A DNA stretch of 64,000 nucleotides from Ricinus communis (taxonomy: Eukaryota > Streptophyta > Magnoliopsida > Malpighiales > Euphorbiaceae): positions 29,888,802-29,952,801 of the forward strand of contig NC_063258.1 of the NCBI RefSeq assembly GCF_019578655.1. The letters are read 5' to 3'. This document shows positions 1 through 12,300 of the stretch, piece after piece. The translations under genes were made by a program, and so were the position numbers. The notes under the pieces are model-generated. The model was given only the letters and a program-made list of their open reading frames with translations. It was not told where the DNA came from and searched no databases. The first letter of the stretch is position 1. The number at the start of each line of letters is the position of its first letter.

Positions 1-499
1 TAAATTTTAAACCGGATCGAATATGTAAAAATATGCAATCACCATCTAAAGAAGAAAAAATAAAGAATAAAAAACACCTAGAAAATCAGAATCAAGAATA
101 AAGAACCATTAAGAAAACCACGAACAAGCTAAACTAAGCCTCTGAATGAACAATTACTTCTTTTCTTTTATCTTCTTAAACCAACTTTTTTTCTGACGAT
201 AATAATAAAAAGGAAGTAGGAAGTACCTTTTACCACTGATTTACGACTGGAAAAGTACCTTTTAGTAAACAAATCCAACCGCTCAATCCCAACGGTCGGT
301 AACTGCTTCTCCGCTGCCTTTAAAATAAATTCCTACGAACTTCTATTCTCATTTGCTCTCAATTCCTTAATTCTGTCAAAAAGTTTCCTGTTCTCAGGCG
401 CCAGAATTGTCCAGTTCTGGTGCTTGAGAACCTTTCATTAGAGTCCACTTAATATTAGAAACTACTGAATGCTTATATATTCTACTGCTATTGTTATCC
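1..499. other. 5' flank of the RKD-like gene
   Basis: AT-rich leader with no coding frame of note. It should hold the promoter and 5' UTR of the RWP-RK gene starting at 500. A stretch with several pyrimidine runs (about 330-440) looks like transcribed leader, but I see no TATA box I would defend. Confidence 0.4.
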
Positions 500-2464
500 A
501 TGGCGGATCCTCGGTACATTGTTCCTTATCACGACCCCCACAATACTCCCATTAACTTGGAGTATTTTGATTTTACGTTAGATTCAAATCCAACTCTTGC
601 CAATATAGATGAACAACCACAACAGCCCACTTCAGTTCATTTTCACAGTGATGATATTGTGGATCCTAGTAATCCTTTTGATGGTCCAATGATATGGAAT
701 AATTTTTCCAGTAATAATAATAATGAAGCGGGCCCGTCTACGCAGAATTGTCGCAATGAGGGGGATGCGGAGAATGTGAGTGAGAATGTAAGATCAAGGT
801 GTTCTGGTGATGGGATTGGAAGGCCTATTACAAGTTGGCCACCGCCATTTGCTCCATTTCAGTGCACTTATTGTCAAGTTTTAAGAGAAATCATCCACAC
901 TGATGGTCAGTTCTCCATAATTTCTATAATATATGTGTGTGTATATATATATATATATACATATACTTTTTTTCTTTTTTCAGTTTTGACTTATTATTTA
1001 TAATGTGGCGGTTGACAGGCAATTGCACTTCGAAACTTGAAATTCATGGGAGATTGGGTATGATTTGCCATGCTGTTCTTGAGAATAGGGATCAAGTCGT
1101 AGCGGGTACTTCAGCAACTAGATATCATATGATTGAGTGAGTTTTAGTAGTTAAATTTGCTGTTATCCATTTCTAAATCTGTCTGATGTAGTGTTTTAGA
1201 GAGTCATCTATGAATGTATTTCATATATACTTGAGAAACCAGCCAAGCAATGGCCCTGTCATTTTTATGGGGTGTGGCTATCCCGTGTTCTCGGTGCATG
1301 CACTGAAGTGAGTCTTTTATGCCGTCCATAGTTTGCGGGAAATTCATCTTCATGCTGATAAGTTGAAGTAAATATGTAATAAAGAAATATTTAAAATCAA
1401 TTAACCTAATGCGATGTGTCATCATTATTGATGTCGCTCGTTTACTCTTCGTGCACTTTTTACAGTTGAGATTGCACTTAGCGCTAGGCTTTCTCCGATC
1501 CTTTGAAGCATAAAGTGAAGGGACGTATATGCATACTCATTTCTTCCTTTTTAAATTTTTGTATCAGTTTTTGCAAGAAAAGCATAGAAAATGTGAAGCA
1601 AATTCTGCAACAGTACTGTGACGATAAAACAAAGGCTGGATTTGTTTTGGTACAAGATCCTCTCTCAATCTTTTATGAAGCCTTGTCTGTTGGAATAGAA
1701 TGGGAAGAAAATTTGGACAACGATGACATTTTTGATCCATCTCCTTCATCATGTCAGTTTGACCATGTCTGATAAATATATCATCCATTATCATTTCAGT
1801 ATTTCGTTCTCTGGCCCCATTAAAAAGGGAAAAGGATTAATATTATCAATATCATGATCTTGGACTTCTTAATTTTTTGCAGGGGCGCGTCAGTGGGATC
1901 TAACAGGAGGAGGGAATGATGCAGAGAGAGTGATGAAAACCGCTCTAGCACAACAGGTTGAAGTTACAGTCACATTCATGGCTGATTGCGTTGGAATTTC
2001 ATAGCTTCTTATGTCATGTTTGTGTTGTGCTGGTGCTAACTTAATTATTTTTATGGGCTGACAAGTAGTGCAGAGGGAAAGGACAGGAAAGTTGACACTG
2101 AAAGACTTTACAGCTTATTTTGATCTCCCCATTGAAGAGGCTGCTAAGAGAATGAGCTTATGTCCTACTGTTGTGAAGAAGATATGCAGGAGATATGGCA
2201 TGAATCGATGGCCTCATAGAAAGGTCTGGCATATCCTCTTTCTTTCAGTCTTGATTTTTTATTGTTGTTATATATGTTCAGACATTACTTTTACTTCTTG
2301 GGTTTCTTTTTATTTTCGTCTAGATTAAAAGCATGCGGAGGCAAATGGCAAAAATTAGGCACTTTGTGCGTTCGAACAATTCAGAAGAAAAGGCACGCGC
2401 TCTAGCAGAGATCCAGAGGCTTCAACAAGAAATAGCGAATATCTGTACTGTGACCGATAATTGA
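500..2464 (+). CDS. RKD: RWP-RK domain transcription factor, RKD-like (357 aa, 6 exons)
   Basis: Exons 500-905, 1019-1136, 1568-1752, 1883-1956, 2074-2223 and 2324-2464 join in frame with GT-AG introns to give 357 residues. I start at the ATG at 500; the frame is open three codons further back only through a TTG. The RWP-RK domain covers about residues 262-311, ending in RWPHRK at 306-311, split by an intron right after the K. A short heptad-like helix (EIQRLQQEI) follows and closes the protein. An acidic, Asn-rich N-terminal half precedes the domain. RKD proteins are plant DNA-binding factors best known from egg-cell and early-embryo programmes. The subfamily is inferred from the short length and the lack of a PB1 domain, which excludes NLP proteins. 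Which RKD member this is cannot be told from here. Confidence 0.88.
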
Positions 2465-2862
2465 TGTTCTTATGAGTGTTAAAAGAATTTGGCGACATAT
2501 ATATTTCAGGATTGTGTTTTTGTTTTCTCTTATGTATTTTTGTATTTCTCAGTAGGTTTGTCTATAAATTTTGTTCTTTTGTGGAAGGTGTTGTGTGTTT
2601 GATGATAGTGATTGGCTAAAACACAGTTATGCTTAGTAACAAGGATACAAATCATATTTTCTTGTCATTACCGCGGTAGTTTCTCATTATTGTAACCGAA
2701 AACAAAGAATCTTAACTGAAGTGCGTTGGAAATTTCGCACTATGTGCTGTACATGGAAAGCTAAATTTGACTACCTAAGAATGTTCGTTCTCTTACAAAA
2801 TCCTAAGTCATCAACAAAATCTATCTCCTTTCAAATATAATTTCTTCGTAGATTGCTTTAAA
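2465..2862. other. Intergenic, 3' UTR of RKD-like gene and leader of next gene
   Basis: About 400 bases between two genes on the same strand. T-rich sequence just after the stop at 2464 fits a 3' UTR. No other feature is visible. Confidence 0.4.
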
Positions 2863-4358
2863 ATGAATTGGTGCATCTTCAACAGCGAAGAAATGGGCAG
2901 CAGCACTCTAGTCTGTGTCAGACGAGTGAAGCAAGAGGCTCCTGAAGAGTGGGATGAGAGCATGCCATTGCCTGGAGATATCATTGAAGGGTTTGTTGAG
3001 GATGATGGCGATGGGTTATTTGTGCAGGCTAAGGTCAGATCAGACCTTAGTTCACAACTTGGAAAGATTAGCCAACGCGTTGATCCAATATGGCTTAAGG
3101 TTAAAAGAGGTGATACCACGCTTAAACTCTGTGTTAATGTTGTGCCAGAAAAGAATTCATTGCTGCAGAAAAGGTTCACTGTTAAGGCAGTTAAGGATGA
3201 CAGGCACATTGCGGTTTTAGGGGACTTGACCTTAGAACAATGCACGGAACTGCAGGGTAGATTATACTTCGATACAAAATTTGCAAAAATTGATATGTTG
3301 ATTGACATGATAGGATAAGAGAGTTATTTTGATTATGCAGAAATGAGCAGGAGGGTGGTGGGTGTGAACTGCAGGGCATTTAGCAAGAAGGAAGTGAAGT
3401 ATGACTGGAGGCTGAAAATGGAAGCTTACCTGCCAGACCGAAACTCTAGCATTATTAGTTCCATTTTGTTCCTGCCAATGCAAGGTGAATATAGTGTCGA
3501 AGCCACGACAGCAAGGTGTATGGCCTGGTTTTCAGCAGCAGTTTCTTCAGGGATACCTCTTGTCTTTGTCAATATCCAAACTGAACAGACTGCAACTCCG
3601 GTATCATTCTGTTACATCAAAACTGTATACTAGTTTATATCTGTTTGTATATTGCTCTGATGATGAGTTTTTGCAGCGATTGTTTCACATATTCAACCTG
3701 TCTAGACTTTATATTCTGTTTCTGGTTTAATATTTCAACAACTTTATTTGTTTTGAATCCCATTGAAGGAGAGAACTCAGTGCGCAGGAAAAGAGTCACT
3801 TTGGGGTGCGCAGAATCATAATGCAACAGTCCAAATAATCCAAGGCATAAGACTATGGTTTTTACCTGGAATTGCAGAAGCCCTGCTTGAAATGGCAGTA
3901 AAACCAGGAGAGGCGCGGTTTGGAATAGACATTAAACGAACTGATGAGGTATCAGTAGCATTGGATTTCAGAATCCATAATTACTTTACGCATTATAGAT
4001 GATGATTGTTATTGATTTCTAGTACCTCGTACAGGGCTTTATCTGTGTCTATTCAGTGACAAAAGGTTCAGCAGCAGATCGTGCAGGGGCTTGGCAGTTG
4101 TATGAAGAGGCAAATAAAAATGGTCACTTGCTCATAATCTCTCGATTGGGAGGCAAGAGCCTATTGCCTTCAAGTGTGTGCTCTGCAGGCTTTATACACT
4201 GTTGCGATCACAATGAAATTAAGGATACACTTGCCTCGGCCATTGAGCAAATAGACTCGATCCAGATACATTTTATGGCCTGGCCTGACCAAACTCTTAC
4301 TAGCAACAACACTAAATCAATTGGTGTTGCATCCCTCCTGCCTGCAAAGGGATATTGA
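2863..4358 (+). CDS. Conserved plant protein of unknown function, PDZ-like C-terminal segment (385 aa, 4 exons)
   Basis: Exons 2863-3256, 3341-3600, 3769-3948 and 4035-4358 join in frame to 385 residues. The start is uncertain: ATG at 2863, or the in-frame ATG at 2893 (MGSSTLVC). I do not recognise a named family. The last exon opens with [18 protein letters not shown], which resembles the carboxylate-loop and 'G-S-x-A-x-x-A-G' part of PDZ domains, and it follows a stretch (exons 2-3) rich in beta-type sequence. There is no transmembrane segment or catalytic motif I can name. No clear N-terminal targeting peptide is seen. It lies 400 bases downstream of the RKD-like gene on the same strand. 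The uninterrupted frame across three perfectly phased introns argues that it is a real gene. Confidence 0.75.
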
Positions 4359-4881
4359 CAAATTTGCATTACAGTTATTAGGCACATAAACCACCTGTAC
4401 TGGAATCGAGTGGAAAGGAATAATGTATGGAGTGTAGACTAGAATTGAGATTGAATTTCGTTAGATAGATGAATGCTTCTGAACATTGTAACATATTACT
4501 CAGAAATGAAAACTTAAAAACAAAAGTTACTTCCTTCTCCTTTATTGTACATTAGAAATGGCAAACAAAAGCTTACATTTTAAAGAATAAATTTCTTTTT
4601 CTCAGTCGGCAGAAACCATGCGCAAACTTTTGAATTACCCTTGTCTTTTCATGCTCCTTTTCTTTTGTCCAAGTCTCTCCCATGCCTAATGCTCTTGATT
4701 ACTTCTAGTAACCAGAGACCGTCCACCAACTCTGCTTGGTTATTCTCAGCATTCTGTGCGTAAAGCTTTTGGGTGCACACACCCTGCAAAAGACATGCTA
4801 CCTTTGCAGGACTAAGAATAATGAAGAATGGCGTTGTTTTAATCAAATTCTAGGGTCCACAGAAGTCTTCTACAAATTCTC
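4359..4881. other. Intergenic
   Basis: 3' UTR-like, AT-rich sequence after the preceding stop. A 65-codon minus-strand ORF (4649-4846) has no recognisable domain. If the extensin-like ORF at 4882 is 5'-truncated, its missing first exon would have to lie here, but I see no signal-peptide exon. Confidence 0.35.
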
Positions 4882-5346
4882 ATGCTTCACTTCTCCTTGA
4901 TTCTACTAATCTCACCAAACTTTGAAGCTGCCAAGACATCCTTCTCTAGCAGCTCCGCCCTTTGGCTCACTTACAGATCTCCTCCTCCCCCATTTCATTA
5001 CAAGTACGAATCTCCATCTCCACCGCATCATAAATGCAAGCATACTCCCCTTGCTCCGCTTCCTTTCTATACCTACAAATCACCACCACCGCCACCATCA
5101 CCTCCTGTTTACGAGCATAAATCCCCACCGCCGCCGCCTTTCGTGTACAAGTACTGGTCTCCTCCACCTCCTCCAGTGTACAGATATGAACCCCCTCCTC
5201 CACCGAAGCACCACCATCATCACCACCATCACAAACACAAATGGAGTCCTTATCCTTATGTTACTTATAAGTCTCCTCCGCCACCGCCGAAGCAGGAGTA
5301 TCCAGTTTATCATTACATTTCTCCAGCACCTCCAGTAACTAACTAG
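4882..5346 (+). CDS. Short extensin-like, proline-rich cell-wall protein (154 aa)
   Basis: Single open frame from the ATG at 4882. From about residue 30 it is built of SPPPP-type blocks separated by Tyr- and Lys-rich spacers (YKSPPPPP, YWSPPPPP, YEPPPPP). This is the Hyp-arabinosylated, Tyr-crosslinkable pattern of extensins, secreted to the wall. A run of eight histidines flanked by lysines (KHHHHHHHHKHK) sits near residue 115. The N-terminus (MLHFSLILLIS) is hydrophobic but short and lacks a classic basic start and clean cleavage site, so either the signal peptide is atypical or the true first exon is missing. At 154 residues it is short for a classical extensin. It could be a truncated copy. 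Confidence 0.65.
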   Translation: MLHFSLILLISPNFEAAKTSFSSSSALWLTYRSPPPPFHYKYESPSPPHHKCKHTPLAPLPFYTYKSPPPPPSPPVYEHKSPPPPPFVYKYWSPPPPPVYRYEPPPPPKHHHHHHHHKHKWSPYPYVTYKSPPPPPKQEYPVYHYISPAPPVTN

Positions 5347-5898
5347 CCCTGCATGTACGACAACATAAATAAATATGATGGGTACCTATATCTCGTAAAG
5401 TGTGTGTATTTTCGGCTTGCTTTCCTGTCCTACTCTTGTAGTTTGGCACTTCAACTTTCCGTCCTCTTCTGTGTCCGTCTTTTTAATGAATGAACTAATG
5501 TAATGCAGGGTAGTTCACATTTTCGTTCCTTGTCACTGTCTAATTGTTAAAATCCTGAAGCGCCTTTTTATGCGCAAATGTAATTCAGAAATGCACTAAT
5601 AGAGCTCGTGTAGCCAAGATATATATTTTACTTTAAGATATGCAGTAAGAATAACATTTGCCTGTCCAAAGAAACATTTTTAACTACAGGATATGCTTAA
5701 TGCACAAATGACGCACATCCGAGTTTATTGTTTTTGGTGCTCTCGAAACTCTTTAGACTGAAAATGGAGAAATGGGCTGCCAAGTTAAAATTCTAACCTC
5801 ATAAGACAGTAACACGACCATCCATGTATAAAAAACATTGAAATAACGCATCACTTTGAATATGTCCCGCGTCATATTTCAGTTCTATTTCCCCAACA
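5347..5898. other. Intergenic between extensin-like ORF and PPR gene
   Basis: About 550 bases of AT-rich sequence: the 3' UTR of the extensin-like ORF, then the PPR leader. No repeat or RNA gene seen. Confidence 0.35.
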
Positions 5899-7578
5899 AT
5901 GGCAACGGCAGCTAATATGCTGACCCACCGTCTACAAACCCCTTACTTAACCTCAGTAGTAACTGCCATAACCACCTGTCTCCGATCTCTGAACCCACAA
6001 AATCTCAATCCTTCACATATCAATCCAGCCCCTTTAAACCAATTCTCACCTTACTTAAACTCGCAATTAGTCATTGAAGTCATTAGAAAACAATCCAATC
6101 CTTACCATGCCCTCTTCTTCTTCAATTGGGCATCGAATTTATGTCCTAATCCCAATAACTATTTCCATAATCACCATTGTTATGTTGCCATTACTGACCT
6201 TCTTCTTTCACACTCCCTCTTTGCTCTCGCCTCTTCTCTCCTTCAAAATGCTAATAAAATGTCTGATTTAATGGTTAGTAAGTTCATCATAGCTTATGGT
6301 AATCTTAAAGAAGTTAAACGTGCAATCTTTTGGTTCGACAAAGCGAAAGCCATTGGAAATGGTAACATCTTGTTTTCTTATAATGCGATTTTGAATGTTT
6401 TAGTTAATGCTAACCGGTTTAATATAGCGCAGTCAATTTTTGATGAGATGGTTGCCGTGAAACCTGATGTTTCCACTTATGCGATTATGATTAAAGGGTA
6501 TTGGAAAATGCGGAGTGTTGAGAATGCGAGCAAGCTGTTTGATGAAATGTCCTGTGAGCCTAATTTGGTTTGCTACAATACTATGATTAATGGATACTGT
6601 AAGAAGGGTGACATGGATAAAGCAATGGGGATGTTTTACAGGTTGTTGGGAAGTAAGAATTGTTTGCCTGATACAGTTACTTATACTACTTTGATTGATG
6701 GGTGTTGTAAAAAAGGTGATCTTGATGAGGCAATGAAGTGGATGGATAATATGAAGGTTCGGTGTTGCAAGCCGAATTTGTTGACTTACAATGCGATAAT
6801 TTATGGTTTGTGTTTGAAGGGAAATGTTGATGAGGCCAGGAAGTTAATGACTGAGATGAGGTTAAATGGATTGAAAGAAAATCTTGCTACTCATATGAGT
6901 ATATTAAAGGGTCTTTGTTATGCAGGGAAGTCTGATGAAGCTGTTAATTATTTTAAGGAGATGATTAGAAAGGGAATGAAATGTGATGTGAAAGCATATG
7001 CAGTTGTTATTAATGAGTATTGCAAGATGAAGAAACCAAATGAGGCAATTGCTCTTTTAAAAGAAATGAAGGCTAAAGGCATTAATCCTAGTGTTTCTAG
7101 TTTCAATGCGGTAATTCAAATTCTTATGAAGCTTGGGGAGCCTGATGCAGCGATTTTTCTTCTGAAGCAGATGCAAGGAATGGGTTGCAGACCAAATTTC
7201 ATATCATATAACATAGTAATTGGTGGTCTTTGTGGGGCCAAAGGAAGAATGCAAAATGTTAAAGAGCTACTTCATAACATGCTTTGCAGCGGTCTTGCTG
7301 TTGATGCAACAATGTATAGTTCCTTAGTTAAGGGATATTGTGAGGATGGTAATGAGGAAATGGCAAAGCAGGTTCTCTATGAAGCAATTGATAATAATTA
7401 TGTAATAGATTCAGAGAGCTTTTCGGTTTTTGCCAATAAGATGTGTGAAAAGGGGAAGGCTGTTGGGGTTGAAAATATATTGAAGGAGATGTGTAAGAGA
7501 TGCTCTGTAGTTGATGTGGGCAATTACTGGAGGATCCTGGATGAGCAATTAGCTATGCATTTGGCCAAAGGAAGTTGA
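5899..7578 (+). CDS. Pentatricopeptide repeat protein, P class (559 aa, intronless)
   Basis: One uninterrupted frame from the ATG at 5899. The first ~60 residues are rich in Ser, Thr, Asn and Leu with few acids, as in mitochondrial or plastid targeting peptides. From about residue 158 to 540 there are about eleven 35-residue repeats with the PPR signature (for example TYNAIIYGLCLKGNVDEARK). All are P-type, with no E, DYW or SMR domain at the C-terminus. P-class PPR proteins bind single-stranded organelle RNA one base per repeat and act in RNA stability, splicing or translation. The target RNA cannot be read from sequence alone here. An intronless gene is typical of the family. Confidence 0.92.
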   Translation: MATAANMLTHRLQTPYLTSVVTAITTCLRSLNPQNLNPSHINPAPLNQFSPYLNSQLVIEVIRKQSNPYHALFFFNWASNLCPNPNNYFHNHHCYVAITDLLLSHSLFALASSLLQNANKMSDLMVSKFIIAYGNLKEVKRAIFWFDKAKAIGNGNILFSYNAILNVLVNANRFNIAQSIFDEMVAVKPDVSTYAIMIKGYWKMRSVENASKLFDEMSCEPNLVCYNTMINGYCKKGDMDKAMGMFYRLLGSKNCLPDTVTYTTLIDGCCKKGDLDEAMKWMDNMKVRCCKPNLLTYNAIIYGLCLKGNVDEARKLMTEMRLNGLKENLATHMSILKGLCYAGKSDEAVNYFKEMIRKGMKCDVKAYAVVINEYCKMKKPNEAIALLKEMKAKGINPSVSSFNAVIQILMKLGEPDAAIFLLKQMQGMGCRPNFISYNIVIGGLCGAKGRMQNVKELLHNMLCSGLAVDATMYSSLVKGYCEDGNEEMAKQVLYEAIDNNYVIDSESFSVFANKMCEKGKAVGVENILKEMCKRCSVVDVGNYWRILDEQLAMHLAKGS

Positions 7579-8810
7579 AATTACTAATCGTTTGACTTGT
7601 TATTGGCCAGTAGGCCCTAATACATACGAAGGACTCCGTGCTTTAGCTGGTAACTTCAAGTGGTGGAACTTTAGGAACGATGCTTATGTTTATAAAGTTT
7701 AGAAGTTCAAACTATGCCGCGCAGGATGAATTACTTTTCAAGTTCTAGCTAAGACTCTACTCTGATTCTGAGAATGCTGCTGCCATTAGTAGAAGAATTG
7801 AGAACTAACGAGTCGAGTGTTGATGAATACTGGAAGATTATATTTACAATGTCGCATATATAATGAAAATTAGCCAGTTTTCATTGTGAAAACACAAATT
7901 TTGTTGACTGCTGCTCTTGTTTTAAGAAATGAAGTTATATCTTGTATCATGAATATTAACCCTTGCTTTGCAATGTGAAATAACAATGTAATACAGAGGC
8001 AATCAATCATGGTTCTACAACAAAAAAAATAACCAGAGGGCTCCTTCAGGTAAAGTTTGAAGGAGTATCAAACAGGAGACTTGCATATAAGTCTGTTTCC
8101 CTCAAGCCCTTAACTAATATGTGCTCCGAATGCTAGATAGACACTTGTATAGAGATATCTAACTCATGTATCATTTCTATTCTGAAGAAGATGAAGGATG
8201 AGAGCTGTGAAGGGAGATTACTGAGGTTGCTTTCAAGCGCACAGAAAGAAGGAAACAAGATACTAAGCTTGCTACTGAAAAGTTTGACAAGCCCAGCAGT
8301 TGGAATTAGTATAGTGCTACTACCATCATAGAGGGAAACACTTTAAACTTTGCCATTCTGTTCTACTGAGGCTTAAACAACCAACAGGAACAAACCCAAA
8401 AGGCCAAAATACATAGCCTACTGCTGGTGTTTTAGCCAACAGTCTCATATGCATTGTTCCCCATTTGCTCAAGTGGGATATTCTTTTGGGAGTATATATG
8501 GTTGGTGTGCATTTTTTTTATGGAATTATTTTTTAAAAACTTAAAAGAATTCTTGTGCAAGCAAGTTCAACAAATTACATAAATTTTTCAACAAAATAAT
8601 ACAATTTCATAAATATGACCTCTTTATACAATTTTATTCATAAAATTTTTAAACTAATGGTTAACATCAATGTTAAATATCGTTTCATAAATTTAAATTC
8701 TGAAATGATTTTTATTTCTAGAATACAAATCAAATTTAATATAAATTCAGTATAACATTATTGCATCGCCAAATATCGTCCTCGAGTTCGATCATTTGGA
8801 GCCCAGCAGC
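7579..8810. other. Intergenic, 3' region of PPR gene
   Basis: About 1.2 kb with only short, non-coding-looking frames. The first few hundred bases read like transcribed 3' UTR; 8500-8760 is strongly AT-rich. No gene, RNA or repeat family recognised. Confidence 0.35.
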
Positions 8811-8821
8811 GCCCACCAGAC

Positions 8822-8954
8822 CACGTGCCAAGATCGTGAGAAAGGTCAAACCTGGGCCCACAAAGAAAGCTTGGTCCACATCAGCTAGGTTTTAACCAAC
8901 CTTCAGTCGACCCCACATCCACGTGGCATTAGCCTTTATTTGAAGTGACGTGGC
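8822..8954 (+). promoter_or_regulatory. G-box / ABRE-like cluster upstream of the Alfin-like gene
   Basis: CACGTG occurs at 8822-8827 (CCACGTGCC context) and again at 8930-8935 (CCACGTGGC context), followed by GACGTGGC at about 8947-8954. These are ACGT-core elements bound by plant bZIP (ABF/ABI5) and bHLH factors. The cluster lies 420-550 bases before the Alfin-like start codon at 9375. A pyrimidine-rich leader (9140-9300, CCCTTT and CTCT repeats) follows. Presence is seen directly; function is inferred. Confidence 0.5.
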
Positions 8955-9374
8955 ATTAGCTTGACAGGATCTGATCGGGTCACGCATTTGTAGTTGTTGG
9001 GTGCTTGGAGTGAAACAAAGAGTAACAGACCAGATGGGCCGAAATGAGAAACAAAAATCGGGTTTGTTTTTCACGGACGTCCCATATTTATAAAATCCAA
9101 TTAAATGATCCATTTCATTCCCGATTCAAATCCGCACCATCCTTTCCCTTTCCCTTTCCCTTGCTTTCCTTTCTGTAAAACAGGGAAAACAAAAAAAAAA
9201 GAGGTCAAATATTTTTTTCTCTATCTTTCCCTCCTTTTATACTACTCTGTGTCTTTCGATCTCCGCTTTCTCTCTCTACATCTCCAAGCTCTCTCTCTCT
9301 AGAAAATAAATACACGAAACAACTTGTCGTTTTGCCTTTCATTGCTTTAGTTAGAAGTATTAGTAGTTAGCAGA

Positions 9375-12300
9375 ATGGATGGTGGTGCCTCGTATAATCC
9401 ACGTACTGTCGAGGAAGTGTTTAGGGATTTTAAAGGCCGTAGAGCTGGCATGATTAGAGCTCTCACTACTGGTTAAAATGCTTAAATCTGCTCTTCTTTC
9501 TTTTCTTTTCCTTGCTTTTTTTTTTTTAAAGTTCGGTGTCTTTGTAATTTTAATGTGACTTTCTAATTTGTTTTATTTTGGTTTTTCTGCAGACGTTGAA
9601 GAGTTTTACCAGCAGTGCGATCCTGGTTAGGATATTATTATTTCTATTATTATTATTGTTATTTTCTTTTAATTTTTTGTGAATTATATCTTTTATCTTT
9701 TTTAAGTTGCTCTGTAATGAAAATTAAGTTTTTTTTTTGGAAATTCTAATTTAGAAAGTTTACTAATTTTAAATTATTTTCTTATTAAACAAACGTACTG
9801 ATAGTCTCTCATTGTCTAGGATTTAATGCCTTTTTTTAAAAAAAAAAAAAAAAAAACTTCAGGCATAACTATCAAGTCTATATGCATGCAAAATTCAGCT
9901 TTATAATTCACTTGTTGCTTTTAGACTTTCCTTTGAAGTTTGGAAATATAGTAATTGGTTCTTGAGATTGCTGGGTTGCTTCTTTGTAGGTACAACAAAT
10001 TTAGGTTTCATAAGTGCTTTGTGCATGTAGAATGTTCGCTGTCCTTTGTTTGTTTGTTTTGAAAAGCTATGACAAAAAAGACATACAATCTTGTTTATTT
10101 GTCAGGAGAATAAATTATTTGGTTTACTGGATATTGGTTTCCTGGGAACACGTAAAAGTGTACATGTGGTTAAATATGTTTTTACTAAATGTTAAGCAAG
10201 TTGAACTGTGGTAACAGGTATTGGGTACTTGTCATTTTACTTCTGACTGGAATCCAGAATTTGATTTTTGTGAGAGTGAGTTTGAGGAGTTGGTGCTGGC
10301 AATATAAATAATTTAAGAACTTGATCAAGTTTCAGTTATCTGCTTTGATTTCTCGTAAAAGAATTGCCAATCATTATAAGTTTTATATATTGTATTGATT
10401 TAGTTATATGACTAGCGCTTCTGCTTCCACAGGATATCTTGTTCATTGAACTTCATTTTTTTTTAAATAAATCAATCACTAGAATCAGATTCTCCTTGCA
10501 TTAACCTCCTAAGATCTGAAGTGTATCACCTAGCTTGAAAGACTTTCTAAAAAAATAAATTATTGAGCTGTGACCAACACATCAAATCAACCCCGGACAG
10601 TGGATTTGCGGAAATCAAATAAAATTTGCATAATGGTTTGTGCAATTCAATGAATGTTAATCCAGGCTAGTGGATATTGCAATTTTTCTTTTTTCTATTT
10701 CCCTCGTGTCCACAGGGGCTTGAGGTTCTATCCTTCTTCTACTTTCTGATGTGAGAATAGTAGCATAAATTGCAAATTAGAATAAAGAATTATCTGATAA
10801 TGAAATGATTACTGGTGGTTCCTGTACTCAGAATAGGCTGTATATCAGTTCTTGCTTCTTTCTCATAAATGGTGCAGAATCTGAGTGCAATAAATAAATG
10901 CATGTAGAGATCATAGAGGATTTGATTATTGGAAATAGCTATCATCTTATTATGGTTACTCATGTATAATAGTTACGTATATTGAATAGAAAACACCTAC
11001 TGTATTAGATGTATTCTTGTTTGGTCTTCCTTACTGCACCTAAAATATTTGTCTAGACATATTTTGTGATTTATAGATGTACTGTGGATTGATTCTGTTC
11101 TTGGTGCTAAAACATGTATCAAAGTTGTACTCATATATAGGAAATTTGGCAAAAAGTTGTCATTTCTGGCTCAAAAGTTTTCATTTCAGCTAAATTATAA
11201 TCATTTTGATGGTTAGCTTACATTAATTTTGGTTAGAATGAAAAAACGGATTCTGACTTTATCTGCTAATAGTGTCACTAAAAACAACAGTAATGTGAAG
11301 CGTACCTCTGTCAACTTGCCACAAAGGTATATTGCCAGTTAGTCCATATGTCGACAGTAACTATGGATAAGCAAGTTTGCTGACATCATTTGTTCCATGT
11401 TCCTACTCTAACATAATTGGGTTAACATGGACTTAAAATTATCTCAACTGCAAAAGTAAGCATAATAATGCGACAGATACAGAAATGAGAAGCTGTATGG
11501 GGATTTTGGATGTAATGTTTGGATCTCATGTAGATTACTGCTAAGTCGGAGTATTCAGTTTTAGAGACCAATTCATAGCTTCCTTCATTATTAGGCTCTT
11601 TTTGCTTCTCTCTTTAACTACATTTAATAGTTGGTGCCTCCTTTGCATTTGTCCACTGCTTTTTGTACGTGTTAAATGTTGACATATAAATGTAGGTTTT
11701 CAATCCTGTTTGTTATTCTGCTGAACGTCAATGAAATGCTAAATTAATGGTGATTCTTATATGTTTATCTGAACTTTTATTGCAGAGAAGGAAAATCTTT
11801 GCTTATATGGGTTTCCCAGTGAGCAGTGGGAGGTCAATTTGCCTGCTGAAGAGGTGCCTCCAGAACTTCCTGAGCCTGCTTTGGGTATTAACTTTGCCAG
11901 AGATGGAATGCAAGAAAAGGACTGGTTGTCGCTGGTTGCGGTTCATAGTGATGCATGGTTACTTGCCGTCGCCTTTTATTTTGGGGCTAGGTTTGGATTT
12001 GACAAAGCTGACAGGTGCTTTCTTCTCCCCTTGCACCACTTATGGTTGTGCACTATTGCCCTGTGGGAATCCTTAGTGGGTTCGGATATTTGGATCAGTT
12101 GTGTGAAGTTCAATGTTGGTATTGTCCTAGGCATGGCTACCTCTTCAACGTTACAAAATTGAAATATCATGTTTTGCTGGAAAAATTCAACTTATTTTGC
12201 TGGTAAAACAAATATCAATTTTATCTAATTCCTTTCCATAACTTTCAGCACTTATTTTGTGGGCATTGAAGAACAATGAAATGGGAACTGGTTTGCCATT

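Noticed and set aside
4649..4846. 65-codon minus-strand ORF as a secreted peptide gene
   Set aside because: No signal peptide and no match to known peptide families (RALF, CLE, PSK, GASA) that I can see. It also shows no exon partner.
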